From positions 1-64,000 of IMG/VR virus record IMGVR_UViG_3300026097_000009: a DNA stretch of 64,000 nucleotides; one strand, written 5' to 3'. A model generated the notes under the pieces. It was not told the origin of the DNA. It saw nothing but the letters and a program-made list of their open reading frames with translations, and did not search any database. Numbering within the stretch: position 1 is the first letter of the stretch; each line of letters begins with the position of its first letter. Shown in pieces: positions 50,878 to 59,400 of the stretch. The DNA is from a virus. The translations under genes and the position numbers were made by a program.

Positions 50878-51818
50878 TCTGTCACCTTGGTTGATTCTGT
50901 AATATGTGTAATTATGTGATCTACAATGTCGTCTGTCATGGTCATGATATTCTCCATTTTTCGATCTACACGCTCGTCTATGGTAATTCTAATTGGACTA
51001 TATTCTCTATCAATTTCTCCCAAATCCATAATTGTAATAAAATCACAATCTGGATAGGATACATTTATAGGATAAGTTGATCCTGTAATCACGGTTGCAT
51101 TTTTTTCCATAGAATATGCTAAGTGTTGCCCTACACTATCGCATCCTAAAAAATGATCAGCATGCTTAATAATTGCTCCCCACTGTCTTAGTGGAACATT
51201 TTCCGGAAATGCAACTTCATCTTTTAATTTTTCATCGGTGAGATCTACCTTAAATTCTGACATTACAACAATGCCAAATCCTTCTTTCTGTAACCTTTTA
51301 ATAATTTGCTTGAGATTTCTAAGCTCGATACTTCTAGCAGTTCTATCAATTAGAGTGTCATCGACTATTTCAATTCCTCTACCAAAAGGCTGTATAACAA
51401 CGACCTTGTCTTTCTTGGTTCTAGATTTAACTTCGTTGATTACCTGTCTTCCAAAAAGCAATTCATCTTTTGAAAGATTTAAGGTCGGTGCTGGAAGATC
51501 TCTAACACCTTTATTATTAATTTCTAAATCAAATGCTTGAGATAAACTGCATTGTTGATTGTAATATTCCCATATGCGATATGGCTCCGTGGAAATAATA
51601 TCCATATTGACAAGTTTGTCTTGGAAAATATTCTTGTGCCATGCATCATACACTTTGTCGTCAAGTGTTGGATGCCCTTTAAAAATATCAGATCCGCCTT
51701 CGCATACGATTATAAAATCGTCGGTAACTTCTTCTTGGTATTTTTCAAATGCTGGTATAGAACAGATCATTCTTCCTGCTCCACCGTTGATAAAAAATGC
51801 TTTAGGTCTTGTTGTCAT
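50874..51818 (-). CDS. glycosyltransferase family 9-like protein
   Basis: 314 residues from the ATG at 51818, which has an AGGA ribosome-binding site; an earlier in-frame ATG would place the promoter inside the gene. INGGAGRMICSIPAFEKYQ matches the N-terminal GxGD-like opening of ADP-heptose-type transferases. VVVIQPFGRG and the C-terminal HADHFLGCDSVGQHLAYSM segment is the GT9 donor-site signature (D-S-x3-H). It is the first gene of the glyco-cassette and has its own promoter. It probably adds a sugar that is then carbamoylated. Confidence 0.78.
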   Translation of the reverse strand: MTTRPKAFFINGGAGRMICSIPAFEKYQEEVTDDFIIVCEGGSDIFKGHPTLDDKVYDAWHKNIFQDKLVNMDIISTEPYRIWEYYNQQCSLSQAFDLEINNKGVRDLPAPTLNLSKDELLFGRQVINEVKSRTKKDKVVVIQPFGRGIEIVDDTLIDRTARSIELRNLKQIIKRLQKEGFGIVVMSEFKVDLTDEKLKDEVAFPENVPLRQWGAIIKHADHFLGCDSVGQHLAYSMEKNATVITGSTYPINVSYPDCDFITIMDLGEIDREYSPIRITIDERVDRKMENIMTMTDDIVDHIITHITESTKVTE

Positions 51819-51843
51819 GATGTTCCTGCTCTTGGTTACATTA

Positions 51844-51872
51844 AGTATAAAACTAATTATACAAAAATGCAA
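51844..51872 (-). promoter_or_regulatory. sigma70-like promoter for the glyco-cassette
   Basis: Minus-strand TTGCAT (51867-51872), a 17-base spacer and TATACT (51844-51849) lie 25 bases before the ATG at 51818. A second TATAAT lies within the spacer. No late element is seen in this gap, so the cassette may be expressed early, unlike its late fibre neighbours. Confidence 0.65.
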
Positions 51873-51896
51873 CCGCGAGTAGGAAAAAAGAGTGTA

Positions 51897-52562
51897 TTAA
51901 TCTTCTGCGTATTGATAAATGTCAGGATCTGCTTTGAAGTTGATTTTCCAATGCGGAACTGTCTTGGACATTTCCTTAGCACTTCCTGCCCATGCAAGCC
52001 ATTCATTGATTTCTTCAATTAGAGCGTCATCAAACTTATTTTGATTCTTTTCTTTAATTTTAGAAATCTGCTTGATCTTGCGATCTAAATTTTCATGAAA
52101 TTCTGATTCGCTCATATGATAATTAGCAAATGGTGGACGCATATAAGTCTGCGATCCTTTATCATAATACAAGAAACCATCATGAATATGGCCTAATACG
52201 CCTGTTTCATCTGGATAATCGTATACGAATGTATCGCCGTTTGGCAATTTTTCTTCGTAGTTTTCGATATCACCGTGACTGTATGTGTTTGTTAACCAGG
52301 CCGCTTCCCAGGTATGTGTTTCAGCATCTAAAATAATTTGATAATGATCCACTAAGTTTGTTTTCTTCATACTTTCTAGTTGTGCAACACCATTAGCATC
52401 GTCGGAAGAAAAATCTACGCACCAAACTCTGTGATTTTCATCGCTGGCTATTCTAAGAAGAAGATATCTCGGACCATTATACATCGCCTGATATCCTTTG
52501 CCTTCATTGGTTGTTTTTCCGTACGGTACATCAGGTACTGGAATAAAAAATTCTTTTATCAT
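51897..52562 (-). CDS. protein of unknown function in the fibre cluster
   Basis: 221 residues, soluble, with a beta-rich N-terminal half (GPRYLLLRIASDENHRVWCVD, in two strands), an IHDGFLYYDKGSQTYMRPP segment and a helical C-terminus rich in Trp (NEWLAWAGSAKEM). I see no catalytic motif. The start overlaps the stop of the first Cys-rich gene by four bases (ATGA), which links it to that triplet, for example as an assembly factor or virion partner. I recall similar proteins in marine T4-like phages but not a function. Confidence 0.65.
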   Translation of the reverse strand: MIKEFFIPVPDVPYGKTTNEGKGYQAMYNGPRYLLLRIASDENHRVWCVDFSSDDANGVAQLESMKKTNLVDHYQIILDAETHTWEAAWLTNTYSHGDIENYEEKLPNGDTFVYDYPDETGVLGHIHDGFLYYDKGSQTYMRPPFANYHMSESEFHENLDRKIKQISKIKEKNQNKFDDALIEEINEWLAWAGSAKEMSKTVPHWKINFKADPDIYQYAED

Positions 52563-53581
52563 CTTGTTCTATCCTTATAAAATGTTATTCTAACTGCGCC
52601 TAAGCCGCCTCTTGCACCTGTGCTACGTGAGTTATCGCATGGTGCTGCCGGAAATCCGCCGACACCGTAAGGCATAATGTTAATACAACCTAACATCTGG
52701 TTATTACCGCAAGCTTTAACACTGTTCCAACAGCTAAATTTAGCAGGTGTTCCTCTAGTCGGCGAACGAGCGGCCGCGTTCAACGAATTTGTAAACTGTG
52801 TAAAAAAGTTTCCGGTCCAATGTTGGAAATCGTTATTGTTTTCACCAGAGAATGTAACAACAGCACCTTCTTCTGCAAAAATTCCAGGTGGAATAGCAAT
52901 ATGATGATGGTGCTGACAAACACAGTCTGGCAAGCATCCTCTAAACGAAGAACAACTGAAGCCGCCACGACAGTTGACATCTCCTCCGTATGCTTCTGCA
53001 CAGCAACCTACAATTTCTCTGTTGCCGTCGCCTACGATTCCTTCACCGTAATTGCATATCAGTCCGCAACATGTACAGCATGATGTTCCACAATGGCCGC
53101 ATTTAATGAAGCAACAATACGGAGAGCCGCCGTCCATACAATATGACACGCCGCCGCGTCCACCTTGAGCACACATACATCCATCTTCGCCTGCACCTGC
53201 TCTGGTTCTTCCAAACCAACATAACTGCGTAGGCTCTGAACAACCTCTGAAGCACAATGCATCGGCATTGCTACAGCTACGTCCTAAAACACCGCAAACA
53301 ACACAGCCGCTTATAACACAGATACATCTCTTTGAGTATGCGCCTGGATTACCCGGAAGACCAGTACCGCAACAACATTGCATTGCACCAGAGCCGCCAG
53401 CTCCCCACATTTCAATTTTTGCTACACCGGTGTCTGGAGCTTCCCAGCAAAAGAAATTCCCTGCTGATGGTGAATACATGTTACCATCTGCGAATGCATA
53501 GATTCTGCCTTCATCGAGATTAGATTCGTTGAGTTCGAGTTGGTCTGTTCTTGCTTTTAATAAATCACTTAAATTCGCCAT
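52559..53581 (-). CDS. cysteine/glycine-rich virion-like protein, copy 1
   Basis: 340 residues with about 35 Cys (10%). Layout: N-terminal helix LSDLLKARTDQLELNESNLD, a strand FFCWEAPDTGVAKIEMWGAG, SGAMQCCCGTGLPGNPGAYS (about 64-83), a region of Cys pairs and triplets (SCCTCCGLIC), YGGDVNCRGGFSCSSFRGC, a HHHH run (QHHHHIAIPPG, about 216) and a C-terminal GARGGLGAVRITF strand. Gly-rich fibre C-termini of marine phages end in the same G-x-GG-x-G-x(V/I)RI pattern. There is no signal peptide. Disulfide- or metal-stabilised fibre tip is an inference. See the tandem copies at 53591 and 54693. Confidence 0.8.
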   Translation of the reverse strand: MANLSDLLKARTDQLELNESNLDEGRIYAFADGNMYSPSAGNFFCWEAPDTGVAKIEMWGAGGSGAMQCCCGTGLPGNPGAYSKRCICVISGCVVCGVLGRSCSNADALCFRGCSEPTQLCWFGRTRAGAGEDGCMCAQGGRGGVSYCMDGGSPYCCFIKCGHCGTSCCTCCGLICNYGEGIVGDGNREIVGCCAEAYGGDVNCRGGFSCSSFRGCLPDCVCQHHHHIAIPPGIFAEEGAVVTFSGENNNDFQHWTGNFFTQFTNSLNAAARSPTRGTPAKFSCWNSVKACGNNQMLGCINIMPYGVGGFPAAPCDNSRSTGARGGLGAVRITFYKDRTR

Positions 53582-53590
53582 TTTGTTTCC

Positions 53591-54682
53591 TTAACTATAC
53601 GCACAGTATGAATTAGTGCCTATATACTTAATTCTAACAGCACCTTGACCGCCACGGCCGCCGTGGTCTCTAACGTTCGGACATGGCTGAGCTGGGAATC
53701 CCGGAACCCCATAAGGTACATACGGAATACAGCCTTCAGCTTCATAACATCCACAAGCCCTGCTGTGTCCCCAGCATTCATTATAAATGTGTCCGCTTGG
53801 TTGTCTACTCATATCGTCCAATGCATTGTTGTGTGGTACTAATGCACCGCCTGAATGCCCGCCTTCTCGGCTGTCGCTTTGTGGAGTATAAGAAAACACA
53901 ACACCTTCGTCACTAAACACACCTGCTGAAGTTGCAACATGGTGCTGGAAGTGACAAACACAACGTCCCTTACATCCATAAAATGATGTACAACTGAAAT
54001 GTCCTGTGCAGTTCACGTCTCCGCCATATGCACATGCACAATCTGAGCCTCGACAAATGTTACAGACTAATACACACCCTTGAGAAGCTCCGAGAGGTGT
54101 CAGACAAAGTCCTCTGCCACCATAACAACACTGTATTGTGTAATCATTTTGACAGATTGTGATACCGGCTCTGCCACCCTTTGCACATATACAGCCAGCA
54201 GTTGCACCAACTTCACAACATAGTCCGAAACTTGGGTCGTAATCGTGTCTGCACATTGGACCGTAACCTACATTTTTACCACAATTCATGGGTCTATTAC
54301 CTAGTGCGTGAGGCGCACACCCTGTCCAACAAATACAGGTAGCTTCTGAACAACCTCTAAAACATCTGTTATCTGCATTACCGCAACTTTTTCCAATGAT
54401 ACCGAATACTACATTATCCGGACAAACGCATAAACATTTTTTAACATATGCGCCTGGATTTCCTGGCATGCCCATTGCACAACAACACATACGAGATCCA
54501 GACCCTGAAGCTCCCCATGTTTCTAAAACTATGCATCCGGTTCCTGGTGGTCGCCAGCAAATACCGCACTGAAATCTCGTGTATTCATTACCTTCGGCCC
54601 AAACAAAGATTCTTCCTCGTTCAAGATTTTGTTCACGAACAAGATTTCTTTCACCTAATAATTGAGTTAATCTATTAGCCAT
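53591..54682 (-). CDS. cysteine/glycine-rich virion-like protein, copy 2
   Basis: 363 residues from the ATG at 54682 (the longer in-frame version would overlap copy 3). About 41 Cys (11%). It shares the scaffold of copies 1 and 3: an LTQLLGERNL...NLERGRIFVW N-terminus, ICWRPPGTGCIVLETWGASG, MCCCAMGMPGNPGAYVKK, RCFRGCSEATCICW, YGGDVNCTGHFSCTSFYGC, HFQHHVATSAGVFSDEG and a GGRGGQGAVRIKY end. It has an extra insertion (around CAPHALGNRPMNCGKNVG) and a second aromatic/His region. Longest of the three. Confidence 0.8.
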   Translation of the reverse strand: MANRLTQLLGERNLVREQNLERGRIFVWAEGNEYTRFQCGICWRPPGTGCIVLETWGASGSGSRMCCCAMGMPGNPGAYVKKCLCVCPDNVVFGIIGKSCGNADNRCFRGCSEATCICWTGCAPHALGNRPMNCGKNVGYGPMCRHDYDPSFGLCCEVGATAGCICAKGGRAGITICQNDYTIQCCYGGRGLCLTPLGASQGCVLVCNICRGSDCACAYGGDVNCTGHFSCTSFYGCKGRCVCHFQHHVATSAGVFSDEGVVFSYTPQSDSREGGHSGGALVPHNNALDDMSRQPSGHIYNECWGHSRACGCYEAEGCIPYVPYGVPGFPAQPCPNVRDHGGRGGQGAVRIKYIGTNSYCAYS

Positions 54683-54692
54683 TCTATAATTC

Positions 54693-55724
54693 CTATGTTT
54701 GTCCGTTACCAATTTGTCCGAGAATTGCACAATTCAAACCGTACATGTTCTCGCCACAATATGTCAATCTAATCAATCCAGGGCCACCACGTCCGCCGTG
54801 ATCTCGCACTCCCGGACATGGCTGAGGTGGTCTGCCGCCGATTCCATAACTGTTATACATTACACAACCGAACGATTCATAACATCCGCAGTGTCTTGAA
54901 GAGTCATAACACTGAACATACGGTGAACCTATGGTTGGACTCGTGCTCGCAACATTTTGTGAATAGTGTATTTGATTCTGGCCTCCGCCACTCCAGTTTT
55001 GGAATCCGTTGTTTTCTTCGTGCGGTATAGTTAAATGTGTTCCTGATTTTCCGTAGATATTCGCGGCAACAGCAACATGACTAACTTGGCAGCAAATATT
55101 ATTCGCTTCGCATCCTCTAAAGCTTACACAACTAGGACATCCGCAACAGCCGACATCGCCTCCTAGTCCGCAAGGAACATGCATTCCTGCACACATATTA
55201 CACACAATCGCACAATTATCATTGTCTAATCTTGTGTGACAAAAACCTGCGTTTGCATAACAACAATATGCTGAATTTCCTGACGTTGCACAGAATGCAA
55301 TACCTGCTTTTCCGCCTTGAGCGCACATCCATCCTGCTTCGTAACCACAGCGATCTCGACCACACCAGCATAGCACGGTAGGTATACTACAACCACTGTC
55401 ACACAATTCATGTGCTCTACAAGCCATTCCTGGACAACCGCAAATAAAGTCTCCGCAGTCTACACAGATTTGCTTTCTTACATATCCGGGTGCGTTTCCA
55501 GGTAAGCCGAAACCACAACAGCACATACGAGATCCGCTTCCTGCCGCTCCCCACATTTCAATAACTAAAGTTCCACGTCCGGGGGCTGGCCAGCAAAATC
55601 TCATATCAGAACGAATACACGCTTCGTTAAGTTCTGGCGCAATTGTGAAAACTCTATTTCTTTCTAGATTAGATTCGTTTCCGTACAATTGTCTTGTTGC
55701 CAATAAATCCGATAGAGATGACAT
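54693..55724 (-). CDS. cysteine/glycine-rich virion-like protein, copy 3
   Basis: 343 residues with about 38 Cys (11%). LSDLLATRQLYGNESNLERN, FCWPAPGRGTLVIEMWGAAG, MCCCGFGLPGNAPGYVRK, LGGDVGCCGCPSCVSFRGC, a CYESFGC segment and GGRGGPGLIRLTY repeat the common scaffold, with a C-terminal tail LNCAILGQIGNGQT of its own. It is first in the triplet, after two small fibre-type genes. Sequence between conserved blocks differs strongly from the other copies, as expected for surface-exposed regions. Confidence 0.8.
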   Translation of the reverse strand: MSSLSDLLATRQLYGNESNLERNRVFTIAPELNEACIRSDMRFCWPAPGRGTLVIEMWGAAGSGSRMCCCGFGLPGNAPGYVRKQICVDCGDFICGCPGMACRAHELCDSGCSIPTVLCWCGRDRCGYEAGWMCAQGGKAGIAFCATSGNSAYCCYANAGFCHTRLDNDNCAIVCNMCAGMHVPCGLGGDVGCCGCPSCVSFRGCEANNICCQVSHVAVAANIYGKSGTHLTIPHEENNGFQNWSGGGQNQIHYSQNVASTSPTIGSPYVQCYDSSRHCGCYESFGCVMYNSYGIGGRPPQPCPGVRDHGGRGGPGLIRLTYCGENMYGLNCAILGQIGNGQT

Positions 55725-55742
55725 AATTTTTCCTATTAAATC

Positions 55743-56069
55743 TTATAAACCGCTGAATACCCAACCGTATGTAGCACCAGAATAAACAAACGTTATTGCC
55801 GCATTGTCTAGATTCAAAATTAAATCTTCTGAATAATTTTGAATTTTTTCACTGTTTCTACCTACTGTAACATTGTTGACACTAAACTGTCCTGCAACAT
55901 CAATTATTTGTAGTGTATCGCCTACAGTAGGTGACACAGGTAAATTAATTGTGAATGCAGAAGAAGAAGTGTCTGCAAAAATTCTTTCATTTGCAGATGC
56001 ATCATATGCACTTGTTACAGTTACGTTGTTAGCTCCTGATGTACCAAATGTTGCTACTGATCTTCCCAT
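55743..56069 (-). CDS. small fibre-type structural protein
   Basis: 108 residues, beta-rich, beginning MGRSVATFGTSGANNVTVTS. The segment INLPVSPTVGDTLQIIDVAG and TFVYSGATYGWVFSGL at the end follow a compact beta-sandwich repeat seen in tips of phage fibres. No enzymatic motif. It is the second gene of the cluster after the giant fibre protein and precedes the Cys-rich triplet. Confidence 0.65.
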   Translation of the reverse strand: MGRSVATFGTSGANNVTVTSAYDASANERIFADTSSSAFTINLPVSPTVGDTLQIIDVAGQFSVNNVTVGRNSEKIQNYSEDLILNLDNAAITFVYSGATYGWVFSGL

Positions 56070-56083
56070 TATTATTTCCTTTG

Positions 56084-56404
56084 TTAAACTGTTGAAGTCT
56101 CGATTCCAAACGCCGATGCCGAAACATTGGCTGCCGAGGAACGAACTATAATTCTATCGCCTGCACTAAGCATAATGCCTGTACGTTCTAACACACCGTA
56201 AGCTTCTATTTCTACATCGTATTCAATAAATTCCGATAAAGCCGGTGTGTCTGACTCCGCTAACGCAATTCTTACCTTTGTAGGATAACTGTTTCTGTTA
56301 CACAGGTTTATGCTGGCCATCGTGAAAATACTCGGCGGTGTTTGGTATACCGTAGTATTTGTTGAAGCATTTAATGCTGCCTGTCCTAAAAGTCCTGTTG
56401 CCAT
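56084..56404 (-). CDS. small virion structural protein candidate
   Basis: 106 residues, beta-rich (TKVRIALAESDTPALSEFIEYD; LSAGDRIIVRSSAANVSASA). The pattern, with a late polar GIETSTV end, resembles small decoration or fibre-associated proteins of marine T4-like phages. It follows the giant fibre gene with a seven-base gap. Confidence 0.65.
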   Translation of the reverse strand: MATGLLGQAALNASTNTTVYQTPPSIFTMASINLCNRNSYPTKVRIALAESDTPALSEFIEYDVEIEAYGVLERTGIMLSAGDRIIVRSSAANVSASAFGIETSTV

Positions 56405-56411
56405 ATTTTAA

Positions 56412-59400
56412 TTATCCTCCTAACAAGAAGTAGTTTAATGTTACTGCATCGCCGTCGATGCCACCTACGAAGTTCATCTTAGTATTTATAAAGATTTGCG
56501 TTTCTGTAGTCGTAGTAATTTCTTGCCCAGCAATGAATATAACACCTGCCGTTAGCGTATTTACGTTCAAACTGGAGCCACCGCCACCGATTTGGCTTGT
56601 AATATATGCTTTAATAGCTCGCTGTGTTGGAATAACGCTGTCTGAATCTGCTGTAAAGAACGGATCTGTACTAAATTCAGTGACTGTTGCGCCTGAGCCG
56701 CCTAGTGCTACTGATCCCAAACTTAATTCATTCAGTCCTGCAATATTAAATGCATCAGCATTCAATGTTGCAACACCGGTTGACTGTTCAACGTTAAACA
56801 ATCCGCCAACTCGGAAGTTACCGTCTTGGTCCGTACTTGTGAAGAACACACGACCTCCGCCTGAATCAACCGTTTCGTTTGCAGGAATTGGATCTTGCAA
56901 AGGCAATCCTGGATAGTTTGTCTGTGTTTGGTTACCAGTACCTATATCTAAGAAATCGTGACCTGTTAAACGTACCTGCGAATAGCGTCTTCTAAATGTA
57001 GTCGAAGTCTCGTGTTCAGGTGCTTCTGCTACTCCAACTTCAGGAGATACCTGAATTGTTGCAGTATAAGGTGCCGAGGTTCCTACTAGATTTCTAATAG
57101 TTACTACTCGATAATAGATATCGTCAATTCCGCCTATTCTTAAATTCGAACCTTCTAACGGCACATTTGTTAAATTCTTAACATCAATAAATGTACCTGT
57201 CTGATAGTTATCAGCAAATCCGTCTCCAGTAATTACAGCTGACGCCGCAGAATAGTTAGCTCCTCTATTAGTAAACGTAGGCTGTGCTAATACGCCATTA
57301 CCTATTCTAACAGTATGAGTTGCATCGGCTCCAATGTTGTTTGGATCTGTAATTGTCATAGTCGGAACTGTTGTATAATTACTTCCTGGTTCATGAATCT
57401 TAATTTGTGTTATAAGTTCGTCTGAAACAGATGCTCTTGCTCTAGGTGTCGCGCCAGCAAAGAACTGTACTGCATTTCTTCCGCCTGCACTTAGCGCAAT
57501 AAATCCGCTATTGCTGTAAGGCCCGCCAAATGCTACGGCACTCCATAGTTTTCCAACAGTAGCGAACATTGAACCGGTGCCATCTGTTAACTGAATCGGT
57601 GTGCCACCTTGTGTTGCACTCACAGTAAATGTAGTTGAACTAGGAATACTTTCGATAAACAATCTTGTATCAGTATCTAATCCACCGAACAATTCAGTTC
57701 CTGCAGAATCATTTGGAATAAAGATTGTATCACCGACACTTAATTCTGCAGTGCTGTCAACTGTTAACAGATTTGTATTTGCTTCATAACCCAACACATT
57801 AGCTGTGTTTGTGTTAAATGCAACTGTTACAAATTCGTTATCTACATCGTTGCCGACAATATCTATCCAATTTGCTGTGCTCTGTGTAGTATCAGCTGTC
57901 CAAGTAATACCGTCTTCGCTGATTAATGCATCATTGCTGTTGTATGAAACCGCAACAAACACTCCTCCTGCATAAGATACAGCATTCCAGTTACCGCTTG
58001 GTACAGTTACGCTTGACCACGTTTCGCCACCGTCTGTCGAATATGCAAAGTTTGTAGAAGCTTGGCTAGAATTTCCAGCTACCGCTACAAATTTGCCGTT
58101 ACCGTATGCAACACTACTCCAGTAATCGCTGGCTGGTAGTGTGCTTGCTGTCCAAGATGCGCCGTCATTTGTGCTGTATGCTCCTGCGGTGCTTGCGGAT
58201 GATACTCCTGAAACTGCTACAAATGCACCGTCACCGTATGCAATGCTGGTCCAATCAGCAAATGCAGGTAAGGTGCTTGCAGTCCATGAAGTTCCATTGG
58301 TTGAAAATTCTGAAGTGTTTGTACCTATTTGAACAACTACAAATGTTCCGTTTCCGAAAGCAATATCTGACCAATCTCTGGTGTTATTTAAAACATTCGA
58401 GTTAAACGTCCATGTAACACCATCACTAGAAGTTGCAACATCGTTACTACTGAAATACGGTATTACATAAGTTCCGTTGCCGTAAGCAATAGCTCTTGCA
58501 TCGTCAGAACCTGTAGGAATAGTCCTATTAGTCCAGGTTTTCCCGTCAGGTGAAGTAGCTACTGCAATACTGTTTCCTGCTACAGCAACATATTGATCGT
58601 CAGTTGTACTATAAGTCACCGCGCTCCAGTCTGAAGTCGACGGCAATGTACCTACCTGCCAATCTACAACAGTATCTTTAGATGTTTGCAAGATATCAAT
58701 TTCTTTAACAGTAGCATTTCTCTCTGTCCAAGTTAAACCATCTTGAGACGTAGCGGCTACTTCACTTTCAGCTAACGCTAAGAATACACCGTTGCCGTAT
58801 GCAATTTTTCTCCAATCATCACTGCTTGTAATAGCACTTAGATCTTTTCCTAAGTCTGCCCAGGTTTCTCCGTCGTTACTTACAGCAATTGCTCCATTTT
58901 TATCAGCAATCGCAACAAATATGTTGTTACCGAATGCTAAATCCTGCCAGTTTGAATCTGAACTATCGTTGTTTGCAGGTAATGTAGAAGCAGTCCAGCT
59001 TACACCGTTTGTGCTGTAAGCGGCTTCTGCACTGAAGTTGCCTTCGATTACTACAAATTTACCTAAGCCAAATTCAATTGCTTTTGCACCGCTCGGTAGC
59101 GAACCAGTGTTCCATGTAGTTCCTGCATTTGCGGATACAGCCCTTAGTGTGCTAGAAGAATCACTTTCTGCTATTGCAACTACCAAGTTATTTCCGATAG
59201 CTAAGTCAACCCAATCAGCGGCTTCTCCTAATGATCCGCCAGCAGTCCAATTAACTCCATCTAAACTGTATGCAGTATCTGTACTTTGCTTGGCTACTGC
59301 TACATAGTAACCGATACCACTAACTACACCGTAGGTTACAGCACTCCATTGAACACTTGAAGGCATTCCTGCAATTTCCCAGGTAATACCGTCTTCACTC

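Noticed and set aside
52559-55724. Diversity-generating retroelement targets (three variable paralogues in tandem)
   Set aside because: No reverse transcriptase, template repeat or A-biased variable C-terminus is seen in the window; the copies are diverged along their length, and Cys-rich blocks are conserved.
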